Origin: Colius striatus
Taxonomy: Eukaryota; Chordata; Aves; Coliiformes; Coliidae
Direction of reading: 5' to 3'
Length of the DNA: 64,000 bases
NCBI RefSeq assembly: GCF_028858725.1
Contig: NC_084761.1
Location: 19,932,501 to 19,996,500, forward strand
This document shows, one piece after another, positions 48,801 through 61,095 of this stretch. Each line of letters opens with the position of its first letter. Position 1 is the stretch's first letter. The notes beneath the pieces are model-generated. The model ran no database searches and was not told the origin of the DNA. It was given only the letters and a program-made list of their open reading frames with translations. The position numbers were made by a program, and so were the translations under genes.

Positions 48801-51800
48801 TCATTCCACAGTGGTTACTGCTGAGGAAATTCCAGAAGTCTCTAGGGGTGAAGCGTGAGTCTGTTTTGGACACAAAGCAGCAATGTGTGAAACTTGGCCA
48901 TCAGGTCTCCAGCAGAAGCGTGTGCTGAGATGAGCAATAGTCAGAGGGCTCGTGATCATTCTGAGGTGCAGTGGGCATTACAGAGAGTGATTCTGTGAGA
49001 CAGTACTGGTGCAAATAGACCTGGCATAAGGGAAATGGGTATCTCTGGCAGTATTTCAGAAGGCAAGATCATCTGCCTAAGTAAATTTGCAGATCTCTTA
49101 TAGCTGCTGTCCGTGTGAATTTGAGTAGACTCTCTTCAGTTGAGATGATAGCAGCAAAAGGCTGAGCTATAGATGAACTCTCCTAGATTCTTCCTTTTGC
49201 TCCATCTCCTCTCACTGCTTTTGGCACATTTCCTTTTGAGTTGGGAAAAGACAGAACAGATAGCATCGCATCAGCCAGAATATAGAAAGCTTAAGTTCCC
49301 CCTATCTGCTCCTGTATCTCTTATTTTAGATAAGTCCATCATACATTTTCTGCAGGTGGTACAAATGTACTTGAGTTAAGTTTAAATTAATTATTGTGAG
49401 TGGTGATGTAAGTGTAACTATGACAGAACTCACCAAACTGCTCTTTTTTGCCTCATGAAGGTTACCATTGAAGCTACCCACCTTAGGTTCTTTGGTAGGA
49501 GCTACTGTGTCTATAGCATGAGCCACAGGGTTTCTGGAGCATCAAAAGCTGTCTCAGCTTAGGCAAGCCCTAAGAAAATGCATGCAGAGTATTACTAATC
49601 TCATGATTTAATCTTTATGTTATCCACTTGTTAATTCACTCAATTCAGGAGTGATTCTGTTGCTTTGTTGCACACTTTGGCTGCTTGCCTTTCCACAACA
49701 GGTATTTGGCTTGGTATTTGTAGTGAGAGCACACGTTCACGGGCAGCAGGCCCAGAAAAGCTGAAAAACAACCAACTAGCGACAACGCCTCTTTCATTTC
49801 AACAAGTGAAGACTTTGCCTAACAGCACAAAAATGAATTAGGAGAGTATGTCCCAGATGCAAGGTTTAGGTGACTTTCAACATTGCCTAGAAACCATTTA
49901 TCATGGGCAATCTCGGAAAGGGTGGGAGTGTCTCCTAACAAGTTTAGTGTTTCCTCCTGTGCTTTTATTACAAATTAATTATTATTTATAAGAGAGCTAG
50001 AAAAGTGTCAAGTCACTGCTGCCTGCCAGTGTCTACAGTTAGAGAGTATGGACTGCTTATGCCCCTCTTAGCTTAATTATTATGTTACCCTTTTTCTTTA
50101 CCAATACTCTGCTTCATAGTGTTCCCTAGCTATGGTAGGTTGCTATTGCCTAGTGGCTATGACCCTCCTGTGGATACAGCTCCTTCATAACATACAAACA
50201 TAATCATCCTACTCTCAGAAAGACAATACTGTGGCTTTTCTATCTCTGTGAAGATTTGCTGAAGGTTGTAGCCAAATTTCAATATTATTCTGCAGTTTTG
50301 TGCAAAAGATGTTTCATATCCTTGAAGTTCCTTCATTGTTTCTCTAGTTTTGAACTGTTTCCAGTCCATATTTTCTTGTGAATAATACCTGAATATGTAA
50401 GAAATATGAGCATCCTGTTATTCAGTTTGTATCATGATCTTAACTGCATCGTGGCACACATCACACACTGTTGTGTATTCATTTTTAAAAACCTTTTGAC
50501 ATATTAATTCTTTGCATATAGCAGATGATGATCATCATTTTCTTGTCTGTCTTCCTGGTTCTTCACCTGATTTGAACACTCTAGAATCTTATCTTTTTCC
50601 CTTCAACAGAGTTAGAGGTTCTCCTTTACATGTGCTCATTGGTGGCTGTAAGAGGATGGACAAACACAGTTAATAGCTGCAAAGGAATGTGTTTGTATTA
50701 CTGAAGCATTACTGTAGGAAAAGTAAGTTTGGGAATAATTTCTCCATTTTTCAGTTTCAAGTGCCAACTTACCTTTTCTGAGATAGCTAATGGGATTGTA
50801 ATTACTGCCACACTGTGACCTTACTTTTTGTGTCTCCTGGACATACAACAGTTTAAAAAAGCACATAAATTGACTAGCTGCAGGTGGACTGACAGGTTTA
50901 GGTGTTTTATACCTAACCTATAAGGGCTTTTGAGAATAGGAGCAATTTTTTCCTAGCCTCACTGAGGGGAAAGAAGCCTTAGGCTTTTTAGTGACAGGCA
51001 TGATCCTAGATCAAGATTACAACTGAGTGACTCCTTCCACCTCCTGTGGAGTTGGAAGGAACATAGCTGTTCAGTTGATAAGTCTTTGAGGTTATCACAT
51101 GCCTTCAGTAAGGCATGAAGAGCTCCTCTTGGCCTTAGCAGCCTCTGAAAATGCTCTGCATATTACAACTTCCTGCAGGTTTTTACCCTTGATCTGTAAA
51201 AATGTCAGAAGCAACTCTGTTCAGAAGATTGAATAGGTCTCTTGCTGTGGCTTGTCTGCCAGAGACAGGCAGGTTGTCTAATTGTTGAGGCAGACTTTGA
51301 TTCTACAGCTTGAACATTAATTCAGGTATAATTATACTGAATATGCAGCTAGCTGCTGCTGCTTGTGTATCTAGCTACAGCACCTGACAGCAGGACTTAT
51401 ACTCGGCCAGTGCCTTGTACAGGCATACTAAACCACATCCTCTAATAATTGAAGGTCTTTCCACTGGTGTGACTTAGTCAAGGGAAAAAAATTAGGTCCT
51501 TTAAGCCTGATAGCAAAGATTTCCCTCAACTAGGAAATGATCTGTGTCAATAGAAACACATAAAAAAATGTTCTATCTGCAAATAGTTGGAGTTAAAGCA
51601 AATATGAGTTTCTTAAAAAACGAACTCTTCACACAATTAAAAGATGAAGTATTCACTGAATTAAAAGATGAACTGTTCACTCAATTAAAAAACCCAACCC
51701 AAAACAACAAAAAATCTTACCTCAAACATGGGTTAAGCCAATTTCAATCCATGAAAATTTTCAGGTGCAGTGGAGCTGAGTAATTTTTGAGAATGTGCTT

Positions 51801-54800
51801 TGGATAGTTGTGATCTTTCGGTTTAAGTGATGACATCAGTTGAGAAAGCAGTGACACAAGACTGGTGACCACATGGAAATAGGAACACTCATTGGAATAA
51901 TTTTCAAAGTCTTCTTTTATGACACTCACACTTTAATCCTCTATGTTGCTTTCATTGGTTTTGTTGCAATGAAGGAAAAAATGAAGAAGTCATACTTGGC
52001 TTATAAAGTTATCATCTTGGGGAAAACTTTCCTAAAGCACTTTGAGAGTGTTACATGCTAGTTCATTCTTCAGCATGTTTGTACTCTAGTAGAGTTGCTT
52101 CCGTTGTTCCTGGCAAGAAAAAAATGCGTGCTCTTCGGTTGAAAGGAAGGAAAAATGATATTGATACATTTGCTTAATTCTCCATTAAGCAAACAACATA
52201 CAAATCACCAAGAGGGAGAAGTCATCATTTCAGCTTGTTAAAGGTAAGTGTGTAGGAAAGAAGGTGCTCGGAGGAAAAACATCAATGACATTTTTTATAA
52301 TTGTGATCACCACTGAGGTTACTGTCAGTGATTTTCTTCCCCATTAGCTTTTATTTACCTATCTTTAAAAAAAATACAGATTGCTTGACTTCAAATAGCC
52401 TCAGTACACACAGGGTACCAGAACAATCAAGGAGATCATGAAAAAAATTATGCCAACAAATGTGAGCACACTCTTTTTCTTTTTTAAAATTGCCACTTCA
52501 AAATTGCTCTTGTCAGAAGTACGCAGAGAGAGTAGAAGAGTCTGTAAGCTAGAGGGATTCTTTAGAAAATAGGCTACTGAAAAAAGAAACTTGTGATTTG
52601 CTGAAAATTCACCTTTTTTACCTTTGATTTTCTTCTAAATAGTCATAATTCCCATAAAATTAAATTGATAAGGACAACAACCGAAAAGAATAATTTTGCT
52701 TATCTCCAAGTACTGTTTTGCTGTGAGATCAGCCTAATTTAATTTAAATAAACAGTTTACAATTAGCATTTGAATATGTGCTTGGATTTGAAAAAAAGTC
52801 ATTGCTTTCTAGTGAACATTTGCAGTTTGTTGGGATGCTCATTTTTCTCATGGAGAGCTGTTCCATCAGCACACTTCCTAACTGGATGGCCCTGGCTTGT
52901 ATTCATGACACATTTGAATCAAACCATACTCAATACTTCTCACTGAGAACTCACTCTTGTAGGCCATATTGATCCAGCATTACCTGTTTGCTCCTTGTTC
53001 TGTTTCTTTTAATAGTAATTTTAGTATCGAAACACATTTACATGCTCTCCTTCAGCCTTTCCTCCAAATAGAAATAATGTTGAGAGAATTTTTCAACAAG
53101 GAAATTATTCTATAGCATTTGGCTTGCCAACAGTTCAAGTATGTGCAGGTAGATTTCCAGCTCTTTCCCAAGCTGCTTACTCAATCTACTCTCCTGCTGA
53201 CTTCTGTGAAAGATTTGGGTATGCAGATCCCCATTTTTTTTCCCCTTTGGTGTTAAGTTTAACCAGGAGTGACTGACTGAAGCTACAGTGTTCAATATGA
53301 ACCAGCTACAACAATGCCTGTGTTCTTTGGCTTTGGCTCTCTTTTTATCACAGTTGTGTTCATGGTGAACAGTGCTTAGGCAAATTGCTTCTGTTTTGTG
53401 GAATGACGGTCTGCTGTGAGAGGTGAAGAATCAAACAGAGAAAACATAGAGGGGAGCAAGAGAGAAACAGGCATTAGTGCAGCCTGTCACTATAGGAGCC
53501 TGAGGACACAGGGGCTCCGCCTGTCTTAACTTTCTGGAAAAGGAATTAGTAGAAAGTGAAGAGTGGATAGAATTTTTACAACAGGAATTCAGTGAGTCAG
53601 CAAATGTATTTTTATTGGCTTGATTACTGGTCTGCTGCTGGGAATGTCTGGTGTTTTCAGCCATGAACCAGTCTGGATTGCTGTGCATTTATTAATAGTT
53701 ACTGATAATTCAAACGTAAAGCTTTCAGAGTATCAGATCTCTTGACAAGTCACTCACTTTTTCTTTGTTTTTGTTGAGTGATCAAGGGTCTTTTGCACAA
53801 AGATCTGATACCCACATGAACAGCACTTAGTTTTGAGTAAGAGTAGCTGAGCTGTTTTAAATACGAATATGTACATAAGGATGGACTGTTGAGGTTGATG
53901 GGGAACTCGTGATGCTTGTTTTGCCACCTAGATCCCCAGGTCTGACAAATTACCTTACAGGGCCATCTGCTACTGTCCTAGCAGCATAACCTTTTGGAGG
54001 GTCAATGCCAGATGGTTTTGTGAAGCAGTTAGCACAGCAGTGCTACTTAGGCAAGGTACTACCATTACTGTGATTGTGCTTGTATTTGTAAATAATACTG
54101 AGATCATAGCATTGCAGTTTGTACCTTGTTGGGAGATTGTCTCAGCATTTTGACGCAAGAAAGTATGGTTTAACCTGACCACAAAGGGGATTTTTTTGGT
54201 ATGTAAAAAAGTAACAAAAAAGTTATTAACTTCTAGAAGCTTGTGGAGGATGCAATTATTATGTGGAGGAAACTTTAGACTTGGGTTTTAGATTGTTTAA
54301 TTAACACTGTTCCTAGCTGTGGGCATTAGCATCTACGTCTGATGTGATATAAATTTGGAAACATGAGTGATTCAGGTCAGGACCTGTTTATATCAGTAAA
54401 ACTGCTGAGTAAACCCATTAGTTGACCATTTTCATTTTTCACTCAACCGGTAGAATAGTTTTGCAATAAAAGCAATTTCCTAAGTTGTCTAGTGTAACAG
54501 GATGAGAAACCTATCAAATATCTTCTCTGGACTTCTGTGGAGACTTGGACATTTTATATAGCTGCAAATTTCTCTTCTAGTGGAAATCCCCTTCTCATTG
54601 ATTGTTTGTGTGGTGCAAGTTATTTTTTAAATTATTTTAAATTATGGCATCTCTGAACAGTAATTTAGTTCTGTTGATTTCTAGATTAAATGAAAATTTA
54701 CACCCCACTCCCCCACCCCATAGTTTGGAGAGGAAGGTTTGCCCATCCCCTCCTTAATTTCTGCTCCATTTCCCTCACACCAGAAGTTTAGTGTTTGCTG

Positions 54801-56837
54801 TTCCAAAAAAAGTGTTCTCACCTCTAACTGCACACATTTTGTAGTTTTCTTTTGAAAACTTCCAAGCTCTGTTTTAGAGCATCTTGGCTTATTTTTACCC
54901 TTCTCCACATCTTGGATTTCATAGTCTCACTTTCTTTTGATTCTAATTCCTTCCATCTGTTTTCTTCAAAGCCATTTCACACCCCATACCCCCACCTTCA
55001 CTTACTACTACAACTTGTTCCTCAAGGAATGCTTGTACAATGTCTTATGGCAGTCAAAAAGGCATCTTCAGTTTTAGGAAGTGTTTAGAAAGGAATTGGG
55101 AAGAAAAAGGAAATACGACATCTCATGTTGAAAGCAAACTGGAGCATGTACTTCTATAGTATGTGATTAAATAGTAAAAGTCATTGTCATAAGATGCTGA
55201 GCAGGCCAAAAGTATGATGGGTTTGGGGAAAATGCATTACTGTAGATACGCAGCTGTGATAGTACAGAGTTTGCACTTAAACTCTTGCTAAGCATTAGAT
55301 CTCACTACAGGAAAGCAGCTTATTCCTGTTGTAATTTCGAAAAAATGCTTAGACTCTCAGCCTACCTTCTAGATTCTTCCATGCGTAGTATCTTCTATCA
55401 TGGTATCTCTAAAAATCCACAGAAATAGTGAAGTTCAATTGGCACTAGTAATTATTATTAAAAATAATTAGCTGCAGATTATATTAAAATTTTCACATTT
55501 TTCAGCAACAGAGATCTCAGGCTTATTGTTCTGGGTGGCAAAATTCTTGTTTCACTGTTGCGCACAAAACCAAAATGCCTGTTTGACGACCCACATGTGT
55601 CTGTAGTAGCCTGTATAGTTTCCAAAGGAGACATTTCCTGTGCAGCCACTCATAGTATTTTGTTATAAACAATGCAATGCTTGAAACAAGTCTGCAATTC
55701 CCAGCCTGAGCTATGTGTAATATTCCAGGGATTTTCCCGGGTTCTGTGATAACAACATGAGAAATGCAATCATTTCCAGAATGGGAAGCAAACCATAAAC
55801 TAAAGCAAGTAAAGCATGGATAATACATTTGTCACCTGATCTATAACCAGGATGTTTGTTTTAGTCAATATTCAGCACAGACAAATCAGTGTTTGTATTT
55901 TCTGTTCTTGTAAGGAAGAGTTAAAAGTATTTGTTAGGGACTTTCCAGTATTTGTTTCAATGACTTCCTCTGTGGTTTGCAGCATTTATACATTACAGAG
56001 AAATACACTTTCATTATAATAAGAATAGCGACATTGAAACTCAAGGAAACAAATTACAGCTCATGATTGAAAAGGCTCTTGATATAAGACTGGAACTACA
56101 GCAACCAGGCATGGGAGGGGGAGTTTGAAGATGAAGAAATTACACAAGTTCCTTGCTTAGTTGTTGGGCTGTTGCTGCTGTCATCTTGCCCCCAAACTGA
56201 AACTGGTGGTGTAAAAAGGAAGTGAAAGAGATTTGGAAGGGAGACAAAGTAAGCAATCAAGAAAATAGCTGAGGACAGACGCCTCTGCTACATTTAATTG
56301 CAAGGAAGGCAGTAGAGAAATTAGTGGAAGATGGCGATTACACATGGTGACTGTAATGTGGAATGGCCTTCTGACAAGATTGTAGAAATAAAGATGCTAA
56401 ATAAAAGGAGAGAAGAAGCTTACATGAAGTTGGTAAAAGGAGCAGATGGACAAGGAAATGTAGTTAGCTGCAGTGAAATCTCGGTCTTTCATTTCATTGT
56501 GGTGCAATTGTCCTGACTCTTCTGGTTTGTTACATAGACGTGCACGCACACACAAATATACTTACTAAAATAGTCTACATGTTTTAAAGGGATGTAGTTT
56601 CCTCCTGTGGCTTCTATATACCCTGATAACTGGAGGGCCACAGGGCACATGTTTAGAGTTCAAGTGGGTAAACATCTCAAACTGATGCCAAGATAGTATG
56701 GGCTGAGGAGAGGACTGGCATCCATCTTACTGTGAAGAGTCTTCAAGAAGAGGCAAGCCAAAGATATCTCATTTTATGAGCACAAATTTACTTGACAAAA
56801 ATCTTTCTGCTGTTTTAACACTGTCTAGATCATAGGC
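45801..56837. other. Intergenic, no gene recognised
   Basis: About 11 kb of AT-rich DNA between copy B and a CR1 element. I scanned for the GPHC and ELRC signatures of chemokine exon 2 on both strands and found none. Apart from a small minisatellite at 51.6 kb I see no repeat family or RNA gene. Confidence 0.55.
51621..51692. repeat. Three-copy 24-bp tandem repeat
   Basis: Three successive imperfect units of 24 bp (type gaactcttcacacaattaaa). The period is a multiple of three, so the plus-strand frame reads as repeated ELFTQLKD-like octapeptides within a 79-residue open frame. I take the frame as chance. Confidence 0.8.
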
Positions 56838-57318
56838 AAAGTGTCCAGTTCTGGGCTCCTTAGTTGAAGAAGGACAAGGAGCTGCTGGAGAGAGTTCAGT
56901 GCAGGGCCACCAAGATGTTGAAGGGAGTGAAGCATCTCCCTTATGATGAAAGGCTGAGGGAAGAGGAGATTGAGGGGTGACCTCATTAATGTTTACAAGT
57001 ATGTAAAGGGCAGGTGTCAGGAGAATGGACCCAGGCTGTTCTCAGTAATGTGCAATGATAGGACAAGGGGCAATGGGTACAAGCTGGAACATAAGAGATT
57101 CCAAAGAAACATAAGGAAAAACTTCTTCACTGTTCAGATGAGGGAGCACTGGAACAGGCTGCCCAGGTGGGCTGTGGAGTGTCCTCTGGAGACTTTCAAA
57201 ACCCACCTGGACAAGTTCTTGTGTGACCTACTCTAGGAGGTCCTGCTCTGGCAGGAGGGTTGGACTAGATGATCTTTCGAGGTCCCTTCCCACCCTTAGG
57301 ATTCTGTGATTCTGTGAA
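56838..57318 (+). mobile_element. CR1 LINE 3' fragment
   Basis: Plus-strand CR1 with a still-open frame reading [19 protein letters not shown] and [20 protein letters not shown], the C-terminal end of the CR1 polyprotein. It ends in 'ttggactagatgatctttcgaggtccc' and attctgtgattctgtga. It is 5'-truncated, very like the 33.2-kb copy and so the same subfamily. Confidence 0.95.
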
Positions 57319-57884
57319 GAGTGTATATGGCTCAAATCAATAGGGATGCACTAGCTAAAAGCAATATGCTTTAAGCCTGTGCTCTCTCTTATTCTCAGTT
57401 CCTTTCCTGAAGATGACCAACATGTTGCTGGCTTTCATTGGGCCACCTTTGCAGATGATTTCAGAGAATTATTGAGCATCAATGTTTTATATTACTGCCT
57501 TATGAACTGCTCTGGGACTCCTATGGGAAGATGCATTACACTACGAGAACTGTGCTTCTCAACAGACCCTGCAGGACAGGGGAGGTGGTGATAACAATAT
57601 GAAGCATCCTATTTTATCTACCAGAATCCTTCCTTGGTGTTCATATGTGGTATAAGTACTTCTCTCTCAAAGGGACCAAGCATCATGCCTGTGCATTGTG
57701 AGCAGGAACAGATGGGCCTTTTAAAAGAGACAGGCATCATGTACTCAGCATTCCCCATTTCAGAAGTCAGAGTAAGAAGCAGTTCTTACACAAGGGCAAA
57801 TGCTTGATATTTGGGTACCCAAAGTAAGTGTCACAAATTCCCATTGTAATAGTCAAATATCAGCCTTTTGATGTAATAATGTCT
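57319..57884. other. Intergenic, no gene recognised
   Basis: About 570 bp between two CR1 copies; nothing recognised. Confidence 0.55.
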
Positions 57885-58242
57885 GTCTAATTTGATGTCA
57901 TCTATCTTGACTTCACCAAGGCTTTTGACATCCTCTCCCATGATAGTCTCATAGCAACGTTCAGGAACTGGGAGTTGGATGACTGGATGATGAGGTAGAT
58001 CAAGAACTGTCTGAATGACAGAACCCAGAGAGTGGTGATCAGTGACGCAGAGTCAAACTGGGGGCCTGTGGCCAGTGAGGGTCCACAAGGATCGGTTCTG
58101 GGGCGTCTTGTTCAATATCTTCATCAACAACTTTGATTAAGGGATGGAGTGTGTCCTCATCAAGTTCACTGGTGACACCAAACTGGGAGGAGCAGCTGAC
58201 TGAGCAGAAGGCTATGCTGCCATTCAGCAAGATCTTGACCAG
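57885..58242 (+). mobile_element. CR1 LINE, reverse-transcriptase part (left half)
   Basis: Reads as YLDFTKAFDI, then GPQGSVLG and a mutated K-F-x-D-D-T-K-L-G-G block (here TGDTKLGG). These are core motifs of the CR1 reverse transcriptase. Stops and the changed FADD aspartate show a dead copy. It continues at 59176 after an inserted LTR. Confidence 0.9.
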
Positions 58243-59170
58243 TGTGATGGGTTTGCATGGAGCCGCTGGTGCTTGGTAACAAGAGGGGGGGGCTGCCGTG
58301 CTGTGCCCATAAACTTTCCCCAGCTTGGATCCCACCTCCGGCCTGGCTGGGCCAATCTTTTGTGTGGTGCATAGGAGGAGATGAAAGGGTTGGGCAAGAG
58401 GGAGGCAACTTGTGGACTCCACAGTCAAGAGGAGGAAGGGAGGAGGAGCAACACTGGGCCAGAGACCAGCCAATGGCAAGAGAGCAACTGTTTCACTGCA
58501 ACTCATGGAGGGCAATGGCAGGACTAATGGCAGGACTAATGGCAGGACTAACTCTGACAGGACCCTGTACCAGAGGGACTTGAGTGTTGGAAACCCCATG
58601 TTGGGGACAGAGTGTTGCAGACCCCGACCCTGGCCCCAGTGGAGAGGAGCTAAAGCCCTTGGGATGAACACAGATCAGAGTGGCCCATGCACAGCTTTCT
58701 GACCTGTGGGACACCCTGCACTGGAGCAGAGAGGACCAGCAAGGAGTCCATCTGCCTTGAGGAGAGACAAGTGACAGGAGCCATTGGGAAAGGACTGACT
58801 GCCCCCTGAGCCGTTCAAGAAGGGAGGAGGTAAAGACACCAGGATCATGTGTCTGAGCCTGGGAAGAGGGGACAAGTCGGGGGAATGGGATCTCAAAGAG
58901 GCTGGTTGCCCTACTCTGTATTGGTTTTCGTTGGGTGGGAGGTTTTTGTTATATTTTTGGTTGATGGCAGGTTAAATTAAGTTTGATTTTCTTCCCCAAG
59001 TTGATTATTCCTATTTGTTTTGCCTGGGACCATAAGTAGTGAGTGAGCCTTCTCTGTCCTTAGGAGGTTCCAAAGGCCCTTAGTACTTTTCCCCATCCTG
59101 TCAGGAGCAGGAGGAGTGACCAAGTGGCTGATTGTGGTTTTTTGTTCCTAGATGGGCCTAAACCGTGAAA
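58243..59170 (+). mobile_element. Apparent solitary LTR inserted in CR1 (fossil)
   Basis: About 928 bp splitting a CR1 element. It starts TGTGATGGGTTTGCATGG and ends with an AAACCGTGAAA-type terminus, resembling avian endogenous-retrovirus LTRs (ERVL-like by start, end and duplication length). It is flanked by a 5-bp target duplication, accag at 58238-58242 and atcag at 59171-59175, with one mismatch. No internal viral genes are present, so it looks like a solo LTR left by recombination. It is younger than the CR1 it interrupts. Confidence 0.7.
58513..58552. repeat. Three-copy 13-bp tandem repeat inside the LTR
   Basis: The unit atggcaggactaa recurs three times in a row. Confidence 0.9.
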
Positions 59171-59175
59171 ATCAG

Positions 59176-59944
59176 CTTGAGAATTAGGCACACAGAAACC
59201 TCATGAGATTCAACAAGGGCAAGAGCAGAGTCCTGCACCTGGGAAGGAACAACCCCATGCATCAGTACAGGCTGGGGATTCATCTGCTGGAGAGCATCTC
59301 TGCAGAGAGAGACCTGGGAGTCCTGGTTGACAATAGACTGAACATGAGCCAGCAATATGCCCTTGTGACCAAGAAGGCCAATAGCATTCTGGGATATATT
59401 AAGAAGAGTATATTCTGCCCTGGTAAGGCTTCATCTGTAATACTGTGTCCAGTTCTGGGCTCCCCCATCTCAAGAGAGATGGGGAATTTCTAGAGAGAGT
59501 CCGGTGCAGGGTCACCAAGATGATAGGCATCTTTCCTATGAGGAAAGGCCATGGGACATTGGGCTGTTGAGCCTAGAAAAGAGTGAGGGTGGATGTCATG
59601 AACACTTATAAATACCTAAAGAGTGAATGTCAAGAGGATGGGATGACACTTTTTTCTGTAGTATCCAGTGAAAGGACTAGGGGTACTGGACAAAAGCTGA
59701 AACACAAAAAGTTCCAGTTAAACACAAGGAAAAAACTTGTTCTCTGTAAGTGTGAGAGAGCCCTGGCACAGACTGCCCAGAGAGGTTGTGATGTCTCCTT
59801 CTCTGGAGATTTCCAAACCTGGATGGGTTCCTGTGCACACTGATTGAGGTGAACCTGCTTTAGGAGGGGATTGGACCAAGTGATCTTTAGAAGTCCCTTC
59901 CAATCCCTGCCTTCTATGATTTTGTAATTCTGTGATTCTGTGAT
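59176..59944 (+). mobile_element. CR1 LINE, 3' half (continues 57885-58242)
   Basis: Resumes the CR1 frame after the LTR: 'cctcatgagattcaacaaggg', then an open stretch reading RVLHLGRNNPMHQYRLG and MSQQYALVTKKANSILGYI. The tail is gatctttagaagtcccttcc and repeated attctgtga. Together with the left half it spans about 1.1 kb of CR1. Confidence 0.93.
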
Positions 59945-60274
59945 AAAGATTTACGACTGAGGCTGATCTGAACTGGCAGTATTTAGGCATCGGAGGGTAA
60001 AATTCATATATCTGCAAGATAGGTAAATAAGGAGCCTTCCTCTACAGCCTACTAGTCCTCAAGGACTGGGAATAGCTTGAGGAGAGGAGCATACTACTTG
60101 ACTGTAGGGGTTTGGAATTGCATTCAGTAATGAAAGGTTACTATACAGGGTGAGTTATGGCATCATGTCCTAAAAAATTTAGTTCCAGAAATCAGCCTGA
60201 GGTAGCAAAAATGGAGCAGATTGTTCCCAAAATAAAGCAAATGAAAATGTAAAACAACAAACAGATAACAAATG
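59945..60274. other. Spacer between CR1 and CXCL8 3' end
   Basis: About 330 bp in which nothing is recognised. Confidence 0.5.
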
Positions 60275-61095
60275 TGGTTTTTTTAAGAAAACATTTAATA
60301 ATATATTGTTAAGAATAAATACTCTCTCACAAGCAAATTCTGTATATGTAAGATGCATTTTTTCCATTAGCTGATGGACTAGCTAATAAGACATACAACC
60401 ATGTCCTTGTACAGAGCAATGAGATTGTGAATATCTCAGAAGAAATCAATAGCAGGAATGGAAAATCCAGTAGAACTTAAATAAATTATCATAATTTTAT
60501 CACTGGCATAGAAACTACTCAATAAAAACATTTATAAATAAGTACCATGGCATTCACAATAAATAAATACCAAATCTATTGTGTTACAGATTTGGCAGGC
60601 TAGATTCTTCAAGTCAGAAATCACAGTTCACAGTCTAACCCCAGGCTGACTGTGGTTCAGAAAGCTGCTGTTGACACAACATACTAGCAGACTCCAGGGG
60701 AGTAGGAGGAATTACCAGTTTGCTGGTGGAATGGCAAAATAGTAAGGCTTAGTGTAAATAAGCTATACTGTAAGTACATTGCACTTAACTAGTTGTCTTT
60801 GCCTGAAGTGGCTGCCAAGGGTTCTTCATTTCCTTTAGTAAACCACTTTTCCTATTCAGTGTCTTCAGTGTCAATGAACATCATGTCCCACAGCTTACAC
60901 TGACCATTTTGAAAGACTTTCTTAAATAGATGCAGTCAAATAAATAAATAAATAAATAAAGCAATCCATAGTTAACACAGTAACACTGGCACATGAGGTG
61001 GAACATGGTACACTGGCTGAACGAGTCTTTTCCCAAATGTTTCTCTCCATGGAGGAGCAGGAGCAGTTCTCAGGTTTTTTCCATCCTGATGTTTC
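60275..61095 (-). other. CXCL8: CXCL8 3'UTR with AU-rich elements
   Basis: Downstream of the CXCL8 stop codon. Minus-strand AU-rich elements occur at about 60938-60960 (five overlapping ATTTA within TTTATTTATTTATTTATTT), about 60560-60570 (TATTTATTTATTG) and about 60530-60545 (CTTATTTATAAATG). These are the class of elements bound by TTP/HuR-type proteins that make interleukin-8 mRNA short-lived. A variant poly(A) signal ATTAAA lies at 60294-60299. The exact 3' end is inferred. Confidence 0.75.
60938..60960. repeat. (AAAT)n microsatellite forming an AU-rich element
   Basis: A pure AAAT tetranucleotide repeat. In the CXCL8 transcript it reads as overlapping AUUUA pentamers. Confidence 0.92.

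Noticed and set aside
58039-58671. 210-codon minus-strand open frame
   Set aside because: Lies across the CR1 fragment and the inserted LTR, in antisense; no protein domain.
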